Assembly (NCBI GenBank): GCA_045631075.1
Contig: JAZQUC010000183.1
Span: forward strand, 1 to 12,928
DNA: 12,928 nucleotides
Reading direction: 5' to 3'
Origin: Fimenecus sp045631075
GTDB lineage: Bacteria; Bacillota; Clostridia; Oscillospirales; Acutalibacteraceae
This document shows, piece after piece, positions 1 through 7,972 of the stretch. The position numbers were made by a program, and so were the translations under genes. The notes beneath the pieces are model-generated. The model did not search any database. It was not told where the DNA came from and was given only the letters and a program-made list of their open reading frames with translations. The stretch's first letter is position 1. Every line of letters begins with the position of its first letter.

Positions 1-101
1 CAAAAGGTTGGCACGGCTTAGGTGACGCTAAAGACTTACCAAATGTTCACCAATGGGTTGGCCTTTGCAAAAACTGGCTTGAAACAAATAATTTTATATA
101 A
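1..101 (+). CDS. C-terminal end of an alpha/beta hydrolase (esterase-like), partial
   Basis: This is an open frame from the left edge to a TAA at 99-101; its codons begin at base 3, and 32 residues are visible. The sequence contains Gly-Trp-His-Gly-Leu near its start and ends in a Val-His-Gln-Trp...Trp-Leu stretch. This resembles the end of acetyl-esterase/BD-FAE-type alpha/beta hydrolases, where the catalytic histidine sits in a His-Gly motif followed by a last amphipathic helix ending in Trp-Leu. The candidate histidine codon is at 12-14. The nucleophile and acid lie outside the window, so the family call rests on a short tail and is tentative. The stop codon abuts the ribosome binding site of pcrA, so the two genes are probably cotranscribed. 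Confidence 0.5.
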   Translation, partial: KGWHGLGDAKDLPNVHQWVGLCKNWLETNNFI

Positions 102-115
102 AGGGCAGAAAAATT

Positions 116-2461
116 TTGGATTTAATTAAACTAAAAAAAGATTTAATAAGAAAAGAATTTGAAAGAATGAATGATATGCAATTTGAGGCCGTTGTTAATG
201 TTAACGGCCCTCTTTTGGTACTTGCAGGTGCGGGTAGTGGTAAAACAACTGTCCTTGTCAATAGAATTGCCAACTTGATTAAATATGGTTGTGCATATGG
301 TTCTTCTGAAATTGCAGGAAGAGTCGAAGATGACACATATGATTTAATGAGGGCTTATTGTAATGGTAATGAGTCAGTATATCCTCATATAAGTAATGTG
401 TTATCTCTTGATGCACCAAAACCATGGGAAATCCTTGCTTTTACATTTACTAATAAAGCAGCTAAAGAACTCAAGGATAGATTGGCTTTGAGAATTGGTG
501 AAGAGGCAAATGATATCTGGGCAGGTACATTCCATTCTATTTGTGTTCGAATTTTGCGCAGAAACGCTGAAATTTTAGGCTTTTCTAAACATTTCACAAT
601 ATATGATACCGATGATAGCAAACGCATTATAAAGGATTGTCAGCGTCTTCTTGATATAGATGACAAATTTTTACCACACAAGTCAATTTTAAGCGAAATA
701 AGTAAAGCAAAGGATATGCTTGTTTCGCCTGAAGAATTTTTGAATTTAAGCAATGGTAATATAAGGGATAAGCAGATAGGGGAGTGCTATGCAAAATATC
801 AGAAACTCCTTAAAAATGCTGATGCAATGGATTTTGATGATATCATTTATTATACAGTCAATCTTCTTGAAAACAATGAGGATGTAAGAGAATATTATCA
901 AAATAAATTTAAGTATGTCCTCGTTGATGAGTATCAGGATACAAACCATGCTCAGTTTATGCTTACAAAGCTTCTTTCAGGTGGATATAATAATATTTGT
1001 GTTGTTGGTGATGATGACCAGAGTATTTATAAATTCCGTGGCGCAACAATTGAAAATATTTTAAGCTTTGAAAAGAACTTTAAGAATGCACAAGTCATAA
1101 GACTTGAACAAAATTATCGTTCAACACAGAATATTCTTGATGCTGCAAATGCTGTTATTTCAAATAATGAACAAAGAAAAGGAAAAAATCTTTGGACAGC
1201 AAACGGGTTAGGTGAAAAAGTTGTATTAAATACCCTTGAAGATGAGTATGCAGAAGGTAAATTTGTTGCTGATGAAATTATGAAGGGTATGAATTCATCC
1301 AGAAAATTCAGCGACTTTGCTGTACTGTATCGTATGAATTCAATGTCAAACTCTGTTGAAAGATGTTTAGTCAGAAGTGGAATACCATACAGAATTATTG
1401 GTGGTCATAAATTCTATGATAGAATGGAAATTAAAGATGCAATTTCTTATTTATCTGTTATAGCAAATCATGATGATAGTGTGCGTCTTGAAAGAATAAT
1501 TAATGTACCTAAACGTGGTATTGGTGCTACAACAATTGCAACAGCAAAAGAAATTTCCGATGCTCTTAATATAAGTCTTTTTCAAGTTTTCAAGACAGCT
1601 GATGAATATGAAAAACTTAAGCGTAGCTCACAAAAACTTATAGAGTTTACTCAGATGATTGAAAGTTTTTCAAAACTTCTTGAACAAGAATCTATGTCTT
1701 CAGTTTTTATGTCATTACTTAATGAAACAGGATACAAAATTTATATTGAGACAACTGAAAAAGAAAAAGCTGAAGATAGACTTCAAAACCTTGATGAGCT
1801 GAATTCCAACCTTATAAGATATTCTGAAGAAAATCCAGAAGGTGAGTTGTCCGATTTCCTTGAAGAAGTTGCTTTGTTAACTGATATTGACAATTATAAT
1901 TCTGATAGTGACACTGTTGTTCTTATGACATTACACGCTTCAAAAGGTCTTGAATTCCCTGTTGTATTTATACCAGGATTAGAAGAAGGCGTTTTTCCAG
2001 GACTGCAATCACTTTATGACACATCTGAAATTGAAGAAGAGCGTCGTCTTGCATATGTTGGTATCACAAGAGCTAAGGAAAAATTATATTTATTAAACAC
2101 ACGTTCAAGAATGATATTTGGTTCAACTAAATATAACAGACCTTCACGATTTGTTGAGGAGTTACCAAAAGAATGCTGTGAAAGTCTCGTTAAAGCTAAA
2201 ACACCGATTCGTAATAATGTTTCTGCTAATGTTAGTAATAACAAGCCGATTACATCAGGCTTTGGTGTTGGATTTAATTCAACTGCTAAAAAATCAACTG
2301 ATTCATTTATGGTTGGCGAAACAGTTACTCATCGTGTATTTGGCAAGGGTATGATTGTATCATTAAGACCAATGGGTAATGATGTACTTATGGAAATCGC
2401 ATTTGATAAAGTAGGTACAAAAAAGATTATGCAAAATATGGGTGCTGTAAAAAAAGCATAA
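116..2461 (+). CDS. pcrA: ATP-dependent DNA helicase PcrA/UvrD (superfamily 1A)
   Basis: The product is a 781-residue 3'-5' DNA helicase of the PcrA/UvrD family, acting in the cytoplasm in nucleotide excision repair and in clearing replication and recombination intermediates. All SF1A motifs are visible: Walker A GAGSGKTT (38-45), Ia FTFTNKAAKEL (109-119), GTFHS (137-141), Walker B VDEYQD (270-275), III VVGDDDQSIYKFRGA (297-310), IV LEQNYRS (330-336), V around TLHASKGLEF (605-614) and VI YVGITRAKEKL (647-657). The C-terminus has the Tudor-like GETVTHRVFGKG segment (734-745) that binds RNA polymerase in PcrA. An insertion of about 50 residues (55-105) lies between motifs I and Ia. The start is TTG at 116, preceded by AAGGG (101-105) ten bases upstream; a later ATG at 167 would remove part of the Q-motif region. 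The length fits the family. Read-through from the hydrolase gene is likely, and a terminator follows. Confidence 0.95.
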   Translation: MDLIKLKKDLIRKEFERMNDMQFEAVVNVNGPLLVLAGAGSGKTTVLVNRIANLIKYGCAYGSSEIAGRVEDDTYDLMRAYCNGNESVYPHISNVLSLDAPKPWEILAFTFTNKAAKELKDRLALRIGEEANDIWAGTFHSICVRILRRNAEILGFSKHFTIYDTDDSKRIIKDCQRLLDIDDKFLPHKSILSEISKAKDMLVSPEEFLNLSNGNIRDKQIGECYAKYQKLLKNADAMDFDDIIYYTVNLLENNEDVREYYQNKFKYVLVDEYQDTNHAQFMLTKLLSGGYNNICVVGDDDQSIYKFRGATIENILSFEKNFKNAQVIRLEQNYRSTQNILDAANAVISNNEQRKGKNLWTANGLGEKVVLNTLEDEYAEGKFVADEIMKGMNSSRKFSDFAVLYRMNSMSNSVERCLVRSGIPYRIIGGHKFYDRMEIKDAISYLSVIANHDDSVRLERIINVPKRGIGATTIATAKEISDALNISLFQVFKTADEYEKLKRSSQKLIEFTQMIESFSKLLEQESMSSVFMSLLNETGYKIYIETTEKEKAEDRLQNLDELNSNLIRYSEENPEGELSDFLEEVALLTDIDNYNSDSDTVVLMTLHASKGLEFPVVFIPGLEEGVFPGLQSLYDTSEIEEERRLAYVGITRAKEKLYLLNTRSRMIFGSTKYNRPSRFVEELPKECCESLVKAKTPIRNNVSANVSNNKPITSGFGVGFNSTAKKSTDSFMVGETVTHRVFGKGMIVSLRPMGNDVLMEIAFDKVGTKKIMQNMGAVKKA

Positions 2462-2465
2462 AATT

Positions 2466-2492
2466 AAGAGGCCGTTTTACGACCTCTTTTTT
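2466..2492 (+). terminator. Rho-independent terminator after pcrA, possibly bidirectional
   Basis: The arms AAGAGG (2466-2471) and CCTCTT (2483-2488) pair. After one C/A mismatch, CGT (2473-2475) pairs with ACG (2479-2481) around a TTT loop. On the plus strand a run of six T (2487-2492) follows, which suits termination of pcrA. Read on the minus strand the hairpin is followed by TTAATTT, a weaker U-tract, so it may also serve the convergent methyltransferase gene, whose stop is at 2494-2496. Confidence 0.8.
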
Positions 2493-2493
2493 A

Positions 2494-3165
2494 TTACCAT
2501 ATTAATGGTATTAATCGATATTTAACTTTTTGTTTATACTCTTTATACCCTTGAAGCTCTTTTTCAAGTACTTGTTCTTCATTTTTTATTCTCTTTGCAA
2601 TTATAAACGGATATACAAGGAAAATTATAAAGGAATAAACTGAACCTAATACAAGCGGTATTGCTAAAAATAACAGTAATGTAACGGAGTACATCGGATG
2701 TCGAATAATAGAATAAAGACCCGAATCAATGACCTTTTGATTATCTTCAACCTTTATGGTTCTTGATAAATATGTATTTTCGCGAAGAACCTCTGCGTAT
2801 AAAACATATGATAAAAGAAAAATGATAGATGCAAAAATTGAAATTGTATTTGGAACTTTGTACCAATTAAATCTATGTCCAAGACCTGCAACAATAAATC
2901 CAGCAAGAAACATAAGACCACTAAGCTTTACAACGAGACTTTGTTCTTTCTCTTTTTCTTTAGCATCAAGACGTTTTCTTAATAGTTTAGGATTCTTGAA
3001 CATCATTACAATTCCCGCGATAAACATTGGAATAAAAAGTATTACCATAAATAACCAACCATTATAAAATAATAATGTACCTGCAGGTAAAAATACCAAT
3101 AATCCAACTGAAATTACACCGATAAGAAATTTAACTATTGCTTCAATAAATAATTTTGTTGTCAT
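2494..3165 (-). CDS. ICMT/phospholipid-methyltransferase-family integral membrane protein
   Basis: The product is a 223-residue membrane protein of the isoprenylcysteine carboxyl methyltransferase / phosphatidylethanolamine N-methyltransferase superfamily. It has about five hydrophobic segments (roughly 12-34, 36-56, 81-97, 107-124 and 161-188). The family signature is present in the C-terminal half: a Gly-Leu-Tyr turn followed by RHPMYS (155-160), then a paired Glu (196-197) and a Gly-Tyr-x-x-Tyr-x-x-x-Val-x-Tyr-Arg-x-Ile-Pro tail. In family members these parts form the S-adenosylmethionine site. Bacterial homologues are mostly of unknown substrate, and prenylated proteins are not expected here, so the acceptor cannot be named. 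The gene is last in its operon. The rodA stop (TAA, 3178-3176) overlaps its AAGG ribosome binding site (3177-3174), eight bases before the ATG, which suggests translational coupling. Confidence 0.82.
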   Translation of the reverse strand: MTTKLFIEAIVKFLIGVISVGLLVFLPAGTLLFYNGWLFMVILFIPMFIAGIVMMFKNPKLLRKRLDAKEKEKEQSLVVKLSGLMFLAGFIVAGLGHRFNWYKVPNTISIFASIIFLLSYVLYAEVLRENTYLSRTIKVEDNQKVIDSGLYSIIRHPMYSVTLLLFLAIPLVLGSVYSFIIFLVYPFIIAKRIKNEEQVLEKELQGYKEYKQKVKYRLIPLIW

Positions 3166-3175
3166 AGTAAATACC

Positions 3176-4357
3176 TTAAATTTCTGAAAATGGATTGTAA
3201 ATATTTTGCTGACTTACGTGGATTAAATCTCGTTGCTGATTATATCTGTAAAAACTTAAAACAAGACCTACAGAAAAATAGATACAAAGATTAGATGAAC
3301 CGCCTGCACTAAAGAAAGGAAGAGTGATACCGATAACAGGTAAAAACATCAAACACATACCTACATTGATTATAACTTGTCCTGCAATCATTGCTGCGAC
3401 GCCATAACACATTGTTTTGATATTACCTACATTATCATGTCTGCCTGTGTTAATTATTCTTAAAACAATGAAAGCTAGAATTAATAATGCTATGATACAT
3501 CCAATAAGACCAAATTCTTCACCTATAACAGTGAAAATCATATCATTTTCTGCTTCAGGAATTGCATTTGGTGTTTGTGTCAACGAGCCTTGCAAATAGC
3601 CTTGCCCTGTGATTCCGCCACCACCCAAAGCTGCGAGTCCTCGTTTTTGCTGATAAATAATATCAGGATATAAATCAGGGTAAGCAAGTGCTAAAAATCT
3701 ATCTTTTTGAATGTTATCAAGTAAGAACATCCATGCAAGAGGCAGCGCAGCTATTACAAGAAGTCCACCAGCCAAGAAATAACCCCAATGAAGACCTGCA
3801 ATAAATAACATTGCAATTGCAATAATCATAAATACAAGCGCAGAACCCATATCACCGGTTTTAATAACAAGTCCAATAGGAATGAGTGCGTGAATACCAA
3901 GCTGTAATATTGAAAATGGATGATTTATATTACCTTTTAGTTTTTCAAGATGAACTCCGAAAGTAATTATAAAACCAATCTTAACTATTTCAGACGGCTG
4001 AAAATATATAAAACCAAAGTCAATCCAGGTTTTGGCATCAGGTCTTTCAATCGGACCAACACCAATTACAAAAAGTAAGACCATCAGACCAATACAAACC
4101 AAGCCGATAACAGGCGCTAATTTAATTATAAACTCATAATCGATAATTGAAATAATTAATGCGATAAATACACCTACACAAACAGCGGCAACCATAACTA
4201 TGAAATCTCGTGAAAACATTCCACCATCGCCAACTGTCCATTTTGTTGCACTTAAAACAGAAAGAGAACCAAAAGTTGATGCTAAAATGCAAAGCAAAAG
4301 CATTATTTTATCTGTTTCTTTTATAAAATGTTTAATTTCTTTTAAAATCTGTTTCAT
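3176..4357 (-). CDS. rodA: RodA-type SEDS peptidoglycan glycosyltransferase
   Basis: The product is a 393-residue polytopic protein of the SEDS (RodA/FtsW/SpoVE) family, which polymerises lipid II into glycan strands and works with a class B penicillin-binding protein in the cell membrane. Family landmarks are W-I-D-F-G...F-Q-P-S-E (111-123), a long glycine-rich RGLAALGGGGITGQG segment (239-253), NDMIFTVIGEEFGLIG (271-286) and the final P-V-I-G-I-T-L-P-F-F-S-A-G-G-S-S signature (340-355). Asp272 matches the position of the essential aspartate described in RodA. About ten hydrophobic segments can be counted. I call it RodA rather than FtsW because of its length, the WIDFG loop and the absence of a nearby division cluster, but this is not decisive; a sporulation SEDS protein is possible. 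The ATG overlaps the upstream gene's stop as ATGA, with AAGGA (4371-4367) nine bases before it. No class B penicillin-binding protein gene is adjacent. Confidence 0.9.
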   Translation of the reverse strand: MKQILKEIKHFIKETDKIMLLLCILASTFGSLSVLSATKWTVGDGGMFSRDFIVMVAAVCVGVFIALIISIIDYEFIIKLAPVIGLVCIGLMVLLFVIGVGPIERPDAKTWIDFGFIYFQPSEIVKIGFIITFGVHLEKLKGNINHPFSILQLGIHALIPIGLVIKTGDMGSALVFMIIAIAMLFIAGLHWGYFLAGGLLVIAALPLAWMFLLDNIQKDRFLALAYPDLYPDIIYQQKRGLAALGGGGITGQGYLQGSLTQTPNAIPEAENDMIFTVIGEEFGLIGCIIALLILAFIVLRIINTGRHDNVGNIKTMCYGVAAMIAGQVIINVGMCLMFLPVIGITLPFFSAGGSSNLCIYFSVGLVLSFYRYNQQRDLIHVSQQNIYNPFSEI

Positions 4358-5985
4358 TTAATATTTTCCTTAATTGCAGAATTGATTTTTTCTCTTGTAT
4401 TTAACATCCATTCGTCTGAATGAGGATAGTCAGAAAATGTTATTTTGTGTTTACCGTTTTCTTCAATTATTGATAAGCATGTATTTTTATCAGTAAGATT
4501 TTTTAGTGCATTAAGTGCAGCCATATCCTGCAATGCATCATAAAAGACTTTTAATCTTATTGAATGATTTGCTGTACCATCTTTTGCAGGATAAACAATG
4601 TAACTGTCTCCTGACGGGAATTTTCCACCTGCGTCACTTACTTTGTAAGGGTCAACAAGAGCTTTGGATAACTGCGTATAATAAAAGTTATATCCCCATT
4701 GTAAAAAGCCTTTTACATCATATTTAAACATTTGATATCCTATTACTCTTGTTCGTATTGAATCGTTACAGAAAAATCTGTTTGAAACATATTTTTTGTT
4801 TTGTGCACTACAGTAATAAGTCCAAAGTTCATCTGTTTTATCTATGAAATTATCAATATGGTCGTTTGATGGAATAGGGGATGATACAATACCGAGTTTA
4901 TAATACCATATGTCTGATAACGCATCAACAATTTTGTATCCTTTAAATAGCTTATGTACAAGCTTTGATGCTCTTGCATATGAAGGTAACATATATATAT
5001 TTGGTTCGTCACTAACATGAAGCAAAATATTACTTTTCAAATTATTATCTTCAAAATATCTTTTTAGTTCTTTTGATAATTCAGTAAGAAAATATTTATA
5101 ATTTTTAGAAGTAGCTTTTGTTTCCCATCCAAATATTTTTTTGTATGTACCATCAATTGTAGCCATAATTTTCGGAGCGTTTTTTGCACCCCATTGTGTA
5201 AATAGATGTGATAGTTCGAAGTATTCTATTCCACAATCATGTGCCATATTAATCCATTTTGTTAATTTATCGAAATTGAAACTATATTTACCGTTATTAA
5301 CCGTTACATCGATAAGCTGAACTGTTGGTCTTTCTTTTCCGACTTCTGTATCAAGCGGTGGTGTGAAAATTGGTGTAAGAACACAGTTCATACCATATTC
5401 GTTAGCTGTTTTTAAAAAGTTTTTTGTAATTCTCCAGTATTCGTCTGAAAAAGCATCAACATTATAATAGGACATCAAACAATCTGTATGAAACCAACAG
5501 GTATATATAAAATTATTGAAATTAAGATTGTGGTTTATTACTTCAATCTGTAAAGATTTTTTTGCGATAGCAGTATCATTTTCAAAGATTAATACTTCAA
5601 CCTTGTCTAATCCAATAAAAGTGTTATCAGGAATTAATTCTATCCAAAAAACATTAATACCTTTTTTGAAAGTGACAGTATTTTCTAATGGTAATAGTAA
5701 ATCGGGATAATATCCGTCATCACTAAATCTATAATAATCATCAGCATTTTTTTCCATAGGAAAATCAGATTTAATATGTTCAACTGAAAATATATTAATA
5801 TTATTTATGTTTGATAAAACAGATAATGTACCATTGAATTCCTTATCACAAATTACAGCAACCTGAAAGGATTTTTTTTCGTCTTTTAACATTGAAAAAC
5901 CTTTGTAATCCATTTGTGGTATAGTGTCATTATGGTATATTTTTTCAAGTGAAGATAATAATCTTAATTCAATGTTGTTATCCAT
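4354..5985 (-). CDS. DUF4091 / GH123-type glycosidase-like protein
   Basis: This is a 543-residue protein of the DUF4091 group, which contains glycoside hydrolase family 123 (exo-beta-N-acetylgalactosaminidases). An N-terminal beta-rich region (about 1-160) precedes a TIM-barrel-like catalytic region. Visible conserved parts are the block around ELSHLFTQWGAKNAPKI (257-273), the adjacent Asp-Glu pair in HVSDEPN (D326, E327), GFLQWGYNFYY (426-436) and the C-terminal PSGDSYIVYP (457-466) followed by SIRL (475-478). In GH123 enzymes such an Asp-Glu pair supplies the residue stabilising the oxazolinium intermediate and the acid/base. I infer a hexosaminidase-like activity; the sugar is not proven. 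There is no signal peptide or membrane segment, so it looks cytoplasmic. I chose ATG 5985 because GAGGGGAA lies seven bases upstream; a TTG at 6000 would place that site inside the gene. It is first in its operon, with its own promoter at 6015-6043, and overlaps rodA by ATGA. Confidence 0.82.
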   Translation of the reverse strand: MDNNIELRLLSSLEKIYHNDTIPQMDYKGFSMLKDEKKSFQVAVICDKEFNGTLSVLSNINNINIFSVEHIKSDFPMEKNADDYYRFSDDGYYPDLLLPLENTVTFKKGINVFWIELIPDNTFIGLDKVEVLIFENDTAIAKKSLQIEVINHNLNFNNFIYTCWFHTDCLMSYYNVDAFSDEYWRITKNFLKTANEYGMNCVLTPIFTPPLDTEVGKERPTVQLIDVTVNNGKYSFNFDKLTKWINMAHDCGIEYFELSHLFTQWGAKNAPKIMATIDGTYKKIFGWETKATSKNYKYFLTELSKELKRYFEDNNLKSNILLHVSDEPNIYMLPSYARASKLVHKLFKGYKIVDALSDIWYYKLGIVSSPIPSNDHIDNFIDKTDELWTYYCSAQNKKYVSNRFFCNDSIRTRVIGYQMFKYDVKGFLQWGYNFYYTQLSKALVDPYKVSDAGGKFPSGDSYIVYPAKDGTANHSIRLKVFYDALQDMAALNALKNLTDKNTCLSIIEENGKHKITFSDYPHSDEWMLNTREKINSAIKENIK

Positions 5986-5990
5986 AAAAA

Positions 5991-5998
5991 TTCCCCTC
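5991..5998 (-). promoter_or_regulatory. Ribosome binding site deciding the start of the GH123-like gene
   Basis: On the minus strand the sequence reads GAGGGGAATTTTTATG. The GGGG lies seven bases before the ATG at 5985-5983, an ideal distance. This argues against the longer frame that begins with TTG at 6000. Confidence 0.8.
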
Positions 5999-6014
5999 AA
6001 ATTATTATATATAA

Positions 6015-6043
6015 ATTTTATATTATTTTAATTAATTTGTAAA
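6015..6043 (-). promoter_or_regulatory. Sigma-A-type promoter of the GH123-like/rodA/methyltransferase operon
   Basis: Read on the minus strand: -35 TTTACA (6043-6038), a spacer of exactly 17 bases, then -10 TAAAAT (6020-6015). Both boxes match the consensus at five of six positions. Transcription would start near 6008, giving an untranslated leader of about 23 bases with a strong ribosome binding site. The surrounding DNA is very AT-rich, so chance matches are easier here, but the spacing and position fit well. Confidence 0.7.
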
Positions 6044-6068
6044 GGTCTGTATTTTTAATATATTTTAC

Positions 6069-6097
6069 TTGCTTAATTAATTTTTAAGTGGTAAAAT
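6069..6097 (+). promoter_or_regulatory. Sigma-A-type promoter of typA, with extended -10
   Basis: The boxes are -35 TTGCTT (6069-6074), 17 bases, then -10 TAAAAT (6092-6097). The -10 is preceded by TGG (6089-6091), forming an extended TGn element that compensates for the weaker -35. The predicted transcription start near 6104 leaves a leader of about 27 bases before the TTG start of typA. It diverges from the promoter at 6015-6043, the two -35 boxes being about 25 bases apart. Confidence 0.7.
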
Positions 6098-6130
6098 AAA
6101 TTGTTAATAATTAGTTGAAGGTGAAAATGT

Positions 6131-7951
6131 TTGAAAAAAAGAGAAGACATAAGAAATATTGCTATTATTGCTCACGTTGACCATGGTAAAACAACACTTG
6201 TTGACGAGTTGTTAAAACAGGGCGGTATTTTCAGAACTAATGAAATTGTTCAGGACAGAGTTATGGACTCAAATGACCTTGAGCGAGAAAGAGGTATTAC
6301 AATTCTTTCCAAAAATACTTCTGTTAAATACAAGGATTATAAGATTAATATTGTTGATACACCAGGTCATGCTGATTTTGGTGGAGAAGTTGAACGAATT
6401 TTAATGATGGTTGATGGTGTATTGTTACTTGTCGATGCATTTGAAGGCTGTATGCCACAGACACGATTTGTTCTTAAAAAAGCACTTGGTCTTAATAAAA
6501 AAGTGCTTGTTGTTGTTAATAAAATTGACCGTCCAGGTGCAAGACCTGATGAGGTTATTGATGAAGTACTTGATTTGTTTATTGAATTGGGTGCAAGCGA
6601 TGAACAGATTGAATTTCCTGTAATTTATGCTTCAGCAAGAGATGGTTATGCATCAGCTGATTCATCTGTCAGAGAAGGTGATATGCGACCATTATTTGAT
6701 GCTATTATTGAAAATATTGAGCCTCCTATTGGTGATTCACAAGAACCATTACAAGTTCTTTTCTCAAGCCTTGATTATGATGATTATATAGGACGAATTG
6801 GTGTTGGCAGAGTTGAAAGAGGTACAATCAAAAGAAATGACACACTTGTTTTGTGCAAAACAGATGGCAGTCAAGAAAATGTTCGTATTTCACGCTTATA
6901 TCAATTTGATGGATTAAAACGAGTTGAGGTTGAATCTGCTTCAGTCGGTGATATCATCTGTATTGCTGGAATCACAGATTTAAATATAGGCGAAACTCTT
7001 TGTTCACCTGACTGTGTTGAGCCGTTACCATTTATTAAAATTGATGAACCTACAATTTCAATGAATTTTATTGTTAATGACAGTCCGTTTGCAGGAAAAG
7101 AAGGTAAATTCGTTACTTCACGAAATCTTCGTGACAGACTTTTTAAAGAAGTTGAAACAAATGTTAGTATGCGAGTTGAAGAGACAGAATCAACTGATAC
7201 ATTTAAGGTTTCTGGTCGTGGAGAGTTGCATTTATCAATCTTGATTGAAACAATGCGAAGACAAGGCTATGAATTTCAAGTGTCTCGTCCAAAAGTTATC
7301 ACAAAAGTACAAGACGGAATTCTTTATGAACCAATTGAATTATTAATTATTGAAGTTCCTGAAGAATATGTAGGTTCGGTTATGATGAAAATCGGTTCTC
7401 GTCGTGGTGAGCTCGAAAATATGGGAACTCGTGAAGGTGGTACAACCCATCTTGAATTTAAAATTCCTGCTCGTGGTCTTATTGGTTATCGTTCGGAGTT
7501 TATGACTGATACAAATGGTAATGGTATTATGAATAACTTGTTTTCAGGTTATGAACCATTCAAAGGTGATATTGAAACTCGTGAAAGAGGTTCAATTGTT
7601 GCTCATGAAACGGGTGAAAGTACAGCATATGGCTTGTTTAATACTCAAGATAGAGGCCGTTTATTTATTGGTCCTGGTGTTCCTGTTTATGAAGGTATGA
7701 TTGTTGGCGAATGTTCAAAGAATGAAGATTTAACTTGTAATATTTGCAAAACTAAGCATCTTACCAATACACGAGCATCTGGTTCAGACGATGCATTGAG
7801 ACTTGTTCCGCATACTATTTTAAGCCTTGAGCAATCAATGGAGTTTATTAAGGATGATGAGTTGATGGAAGTTACTCCTGTCAGCATTAGACTTCGTAAA
7901 ACAATTCTTTCAAAGGATTTAAGACTTAAACAGCAATTTAAGAAAAACTAA
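6131..7951 (+). CDS. typA: Translational GTPase TypA/BipA
   Basis: The product is a 606-residue ribosome-associated GTPase of the EF-G-like family, involved in 50S assembly and adaptation to stress or cold; 606 is the normal TypA length. G motifs are visible: G1 AHVDHGKTT (14-22), G2 in RGIT (54-57), G3 DTPGH (76-80) with the catalytic His80, G4 NKID (130-133) and G5 SAR (168-170). The TypA-specific C-terminal half is intact: SGRGELHLSILIE (361-373), the REGGTTHLEFKIPARGLIGYR block (434-454), LFNTQDRGRLFIGPG (502-516) and the LTNTRASG stretch (544-551), ending in a basic tail. Start: TTG at 6131, preceded by GAAGGTGA (6117-6124) nine bases after the central GG. The ATG at 6127 is in another frame. 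It is first in the typA / MreB-like / ceramidase-like operon. Confidence 0.97.
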   Translation: MKKREDIRNIAIIAHVDHGKTTLVDELLKQGGIFRTNEIVQDRVMDSNDLERERGITILSKNTSVKYKDYKINIVDTPGHADFGGEVERILMMVDGVLLLVDAFEGCMPQTRFVLKKALGLNKKVLVVVNKIDRPGARPDEVIDEVLDLFIELGASDEQIEFPVIYASARDGYASADSSVREGDMRPLFDAIIENIEPPIGDSQEPLQVLFSSLDYDDYIGRIGVGRVERGTIKRNDTLVLCKTDGSQENVRISRLYQFDGLKRVEVESASVGDIICIAGITDLNIGETLCSPDCVEPLPFIKIDEPTISMNFIVNDSPFAGKEGKFVTSRNLRDRLFKEVETNVSMRVEETESTDTFKVSGRGELHLSILIETMRRQGYEFQVSRPKVITKVQDGILYEPIELLIIEVPEEYVGSVMMKIGSRRGELENMGTREGGTTHLEFKIPARGLIGYRSEFMTDTNGNGIMNNLFSGYEPFKGDIETRERGSIVAHETGESTAYGLFNTQDRGRLFIGPGVPVYEGMIVGECSKNEDLTCNICKTKHLTNTRASGSDDALRLVPHTILSLEQSMEFIKDDELMEVTPVSIRLRKTILSKDLRLKQQFKKN

Positions 7952-7957
7952 TTGAAT

Positions 7958-7972
7958 GGAGATGATATTCTG
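7958..7972 (+). promoter_or_regulatory. Ribosome binding site and probable CTG start of the MreB-like gene
   Basis: GGAGATGA (7958-7965) matches the canonical GGAGGTGA at seven of eight positions. It sits at the normal distance before CTG at 7970-7972. The TTG at 7952 lies upstream of this site and has no site of its own. The ATG at 7979 is 17 bases past GGAG, and the AAGGA just before it leaves no spacing. Confidence 0.55.

Noticed and set aside
2118..2354. Same-strand out-of-frame open frames inside pcrA, typA (6411-6623) and the ceramidase-like gene (9256-9510).
   Set aside because: They are frame shadows: the main frame is intact and carries the conserved motifs across these stretches, so no frameshift is implied.
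5986..6000. A TTG start at 6000 for the GH123-like gene.
   Set aside because: The strong GAGGGGAA site would lie inside the coding region; ATG 5985 has ideal spacing from it.
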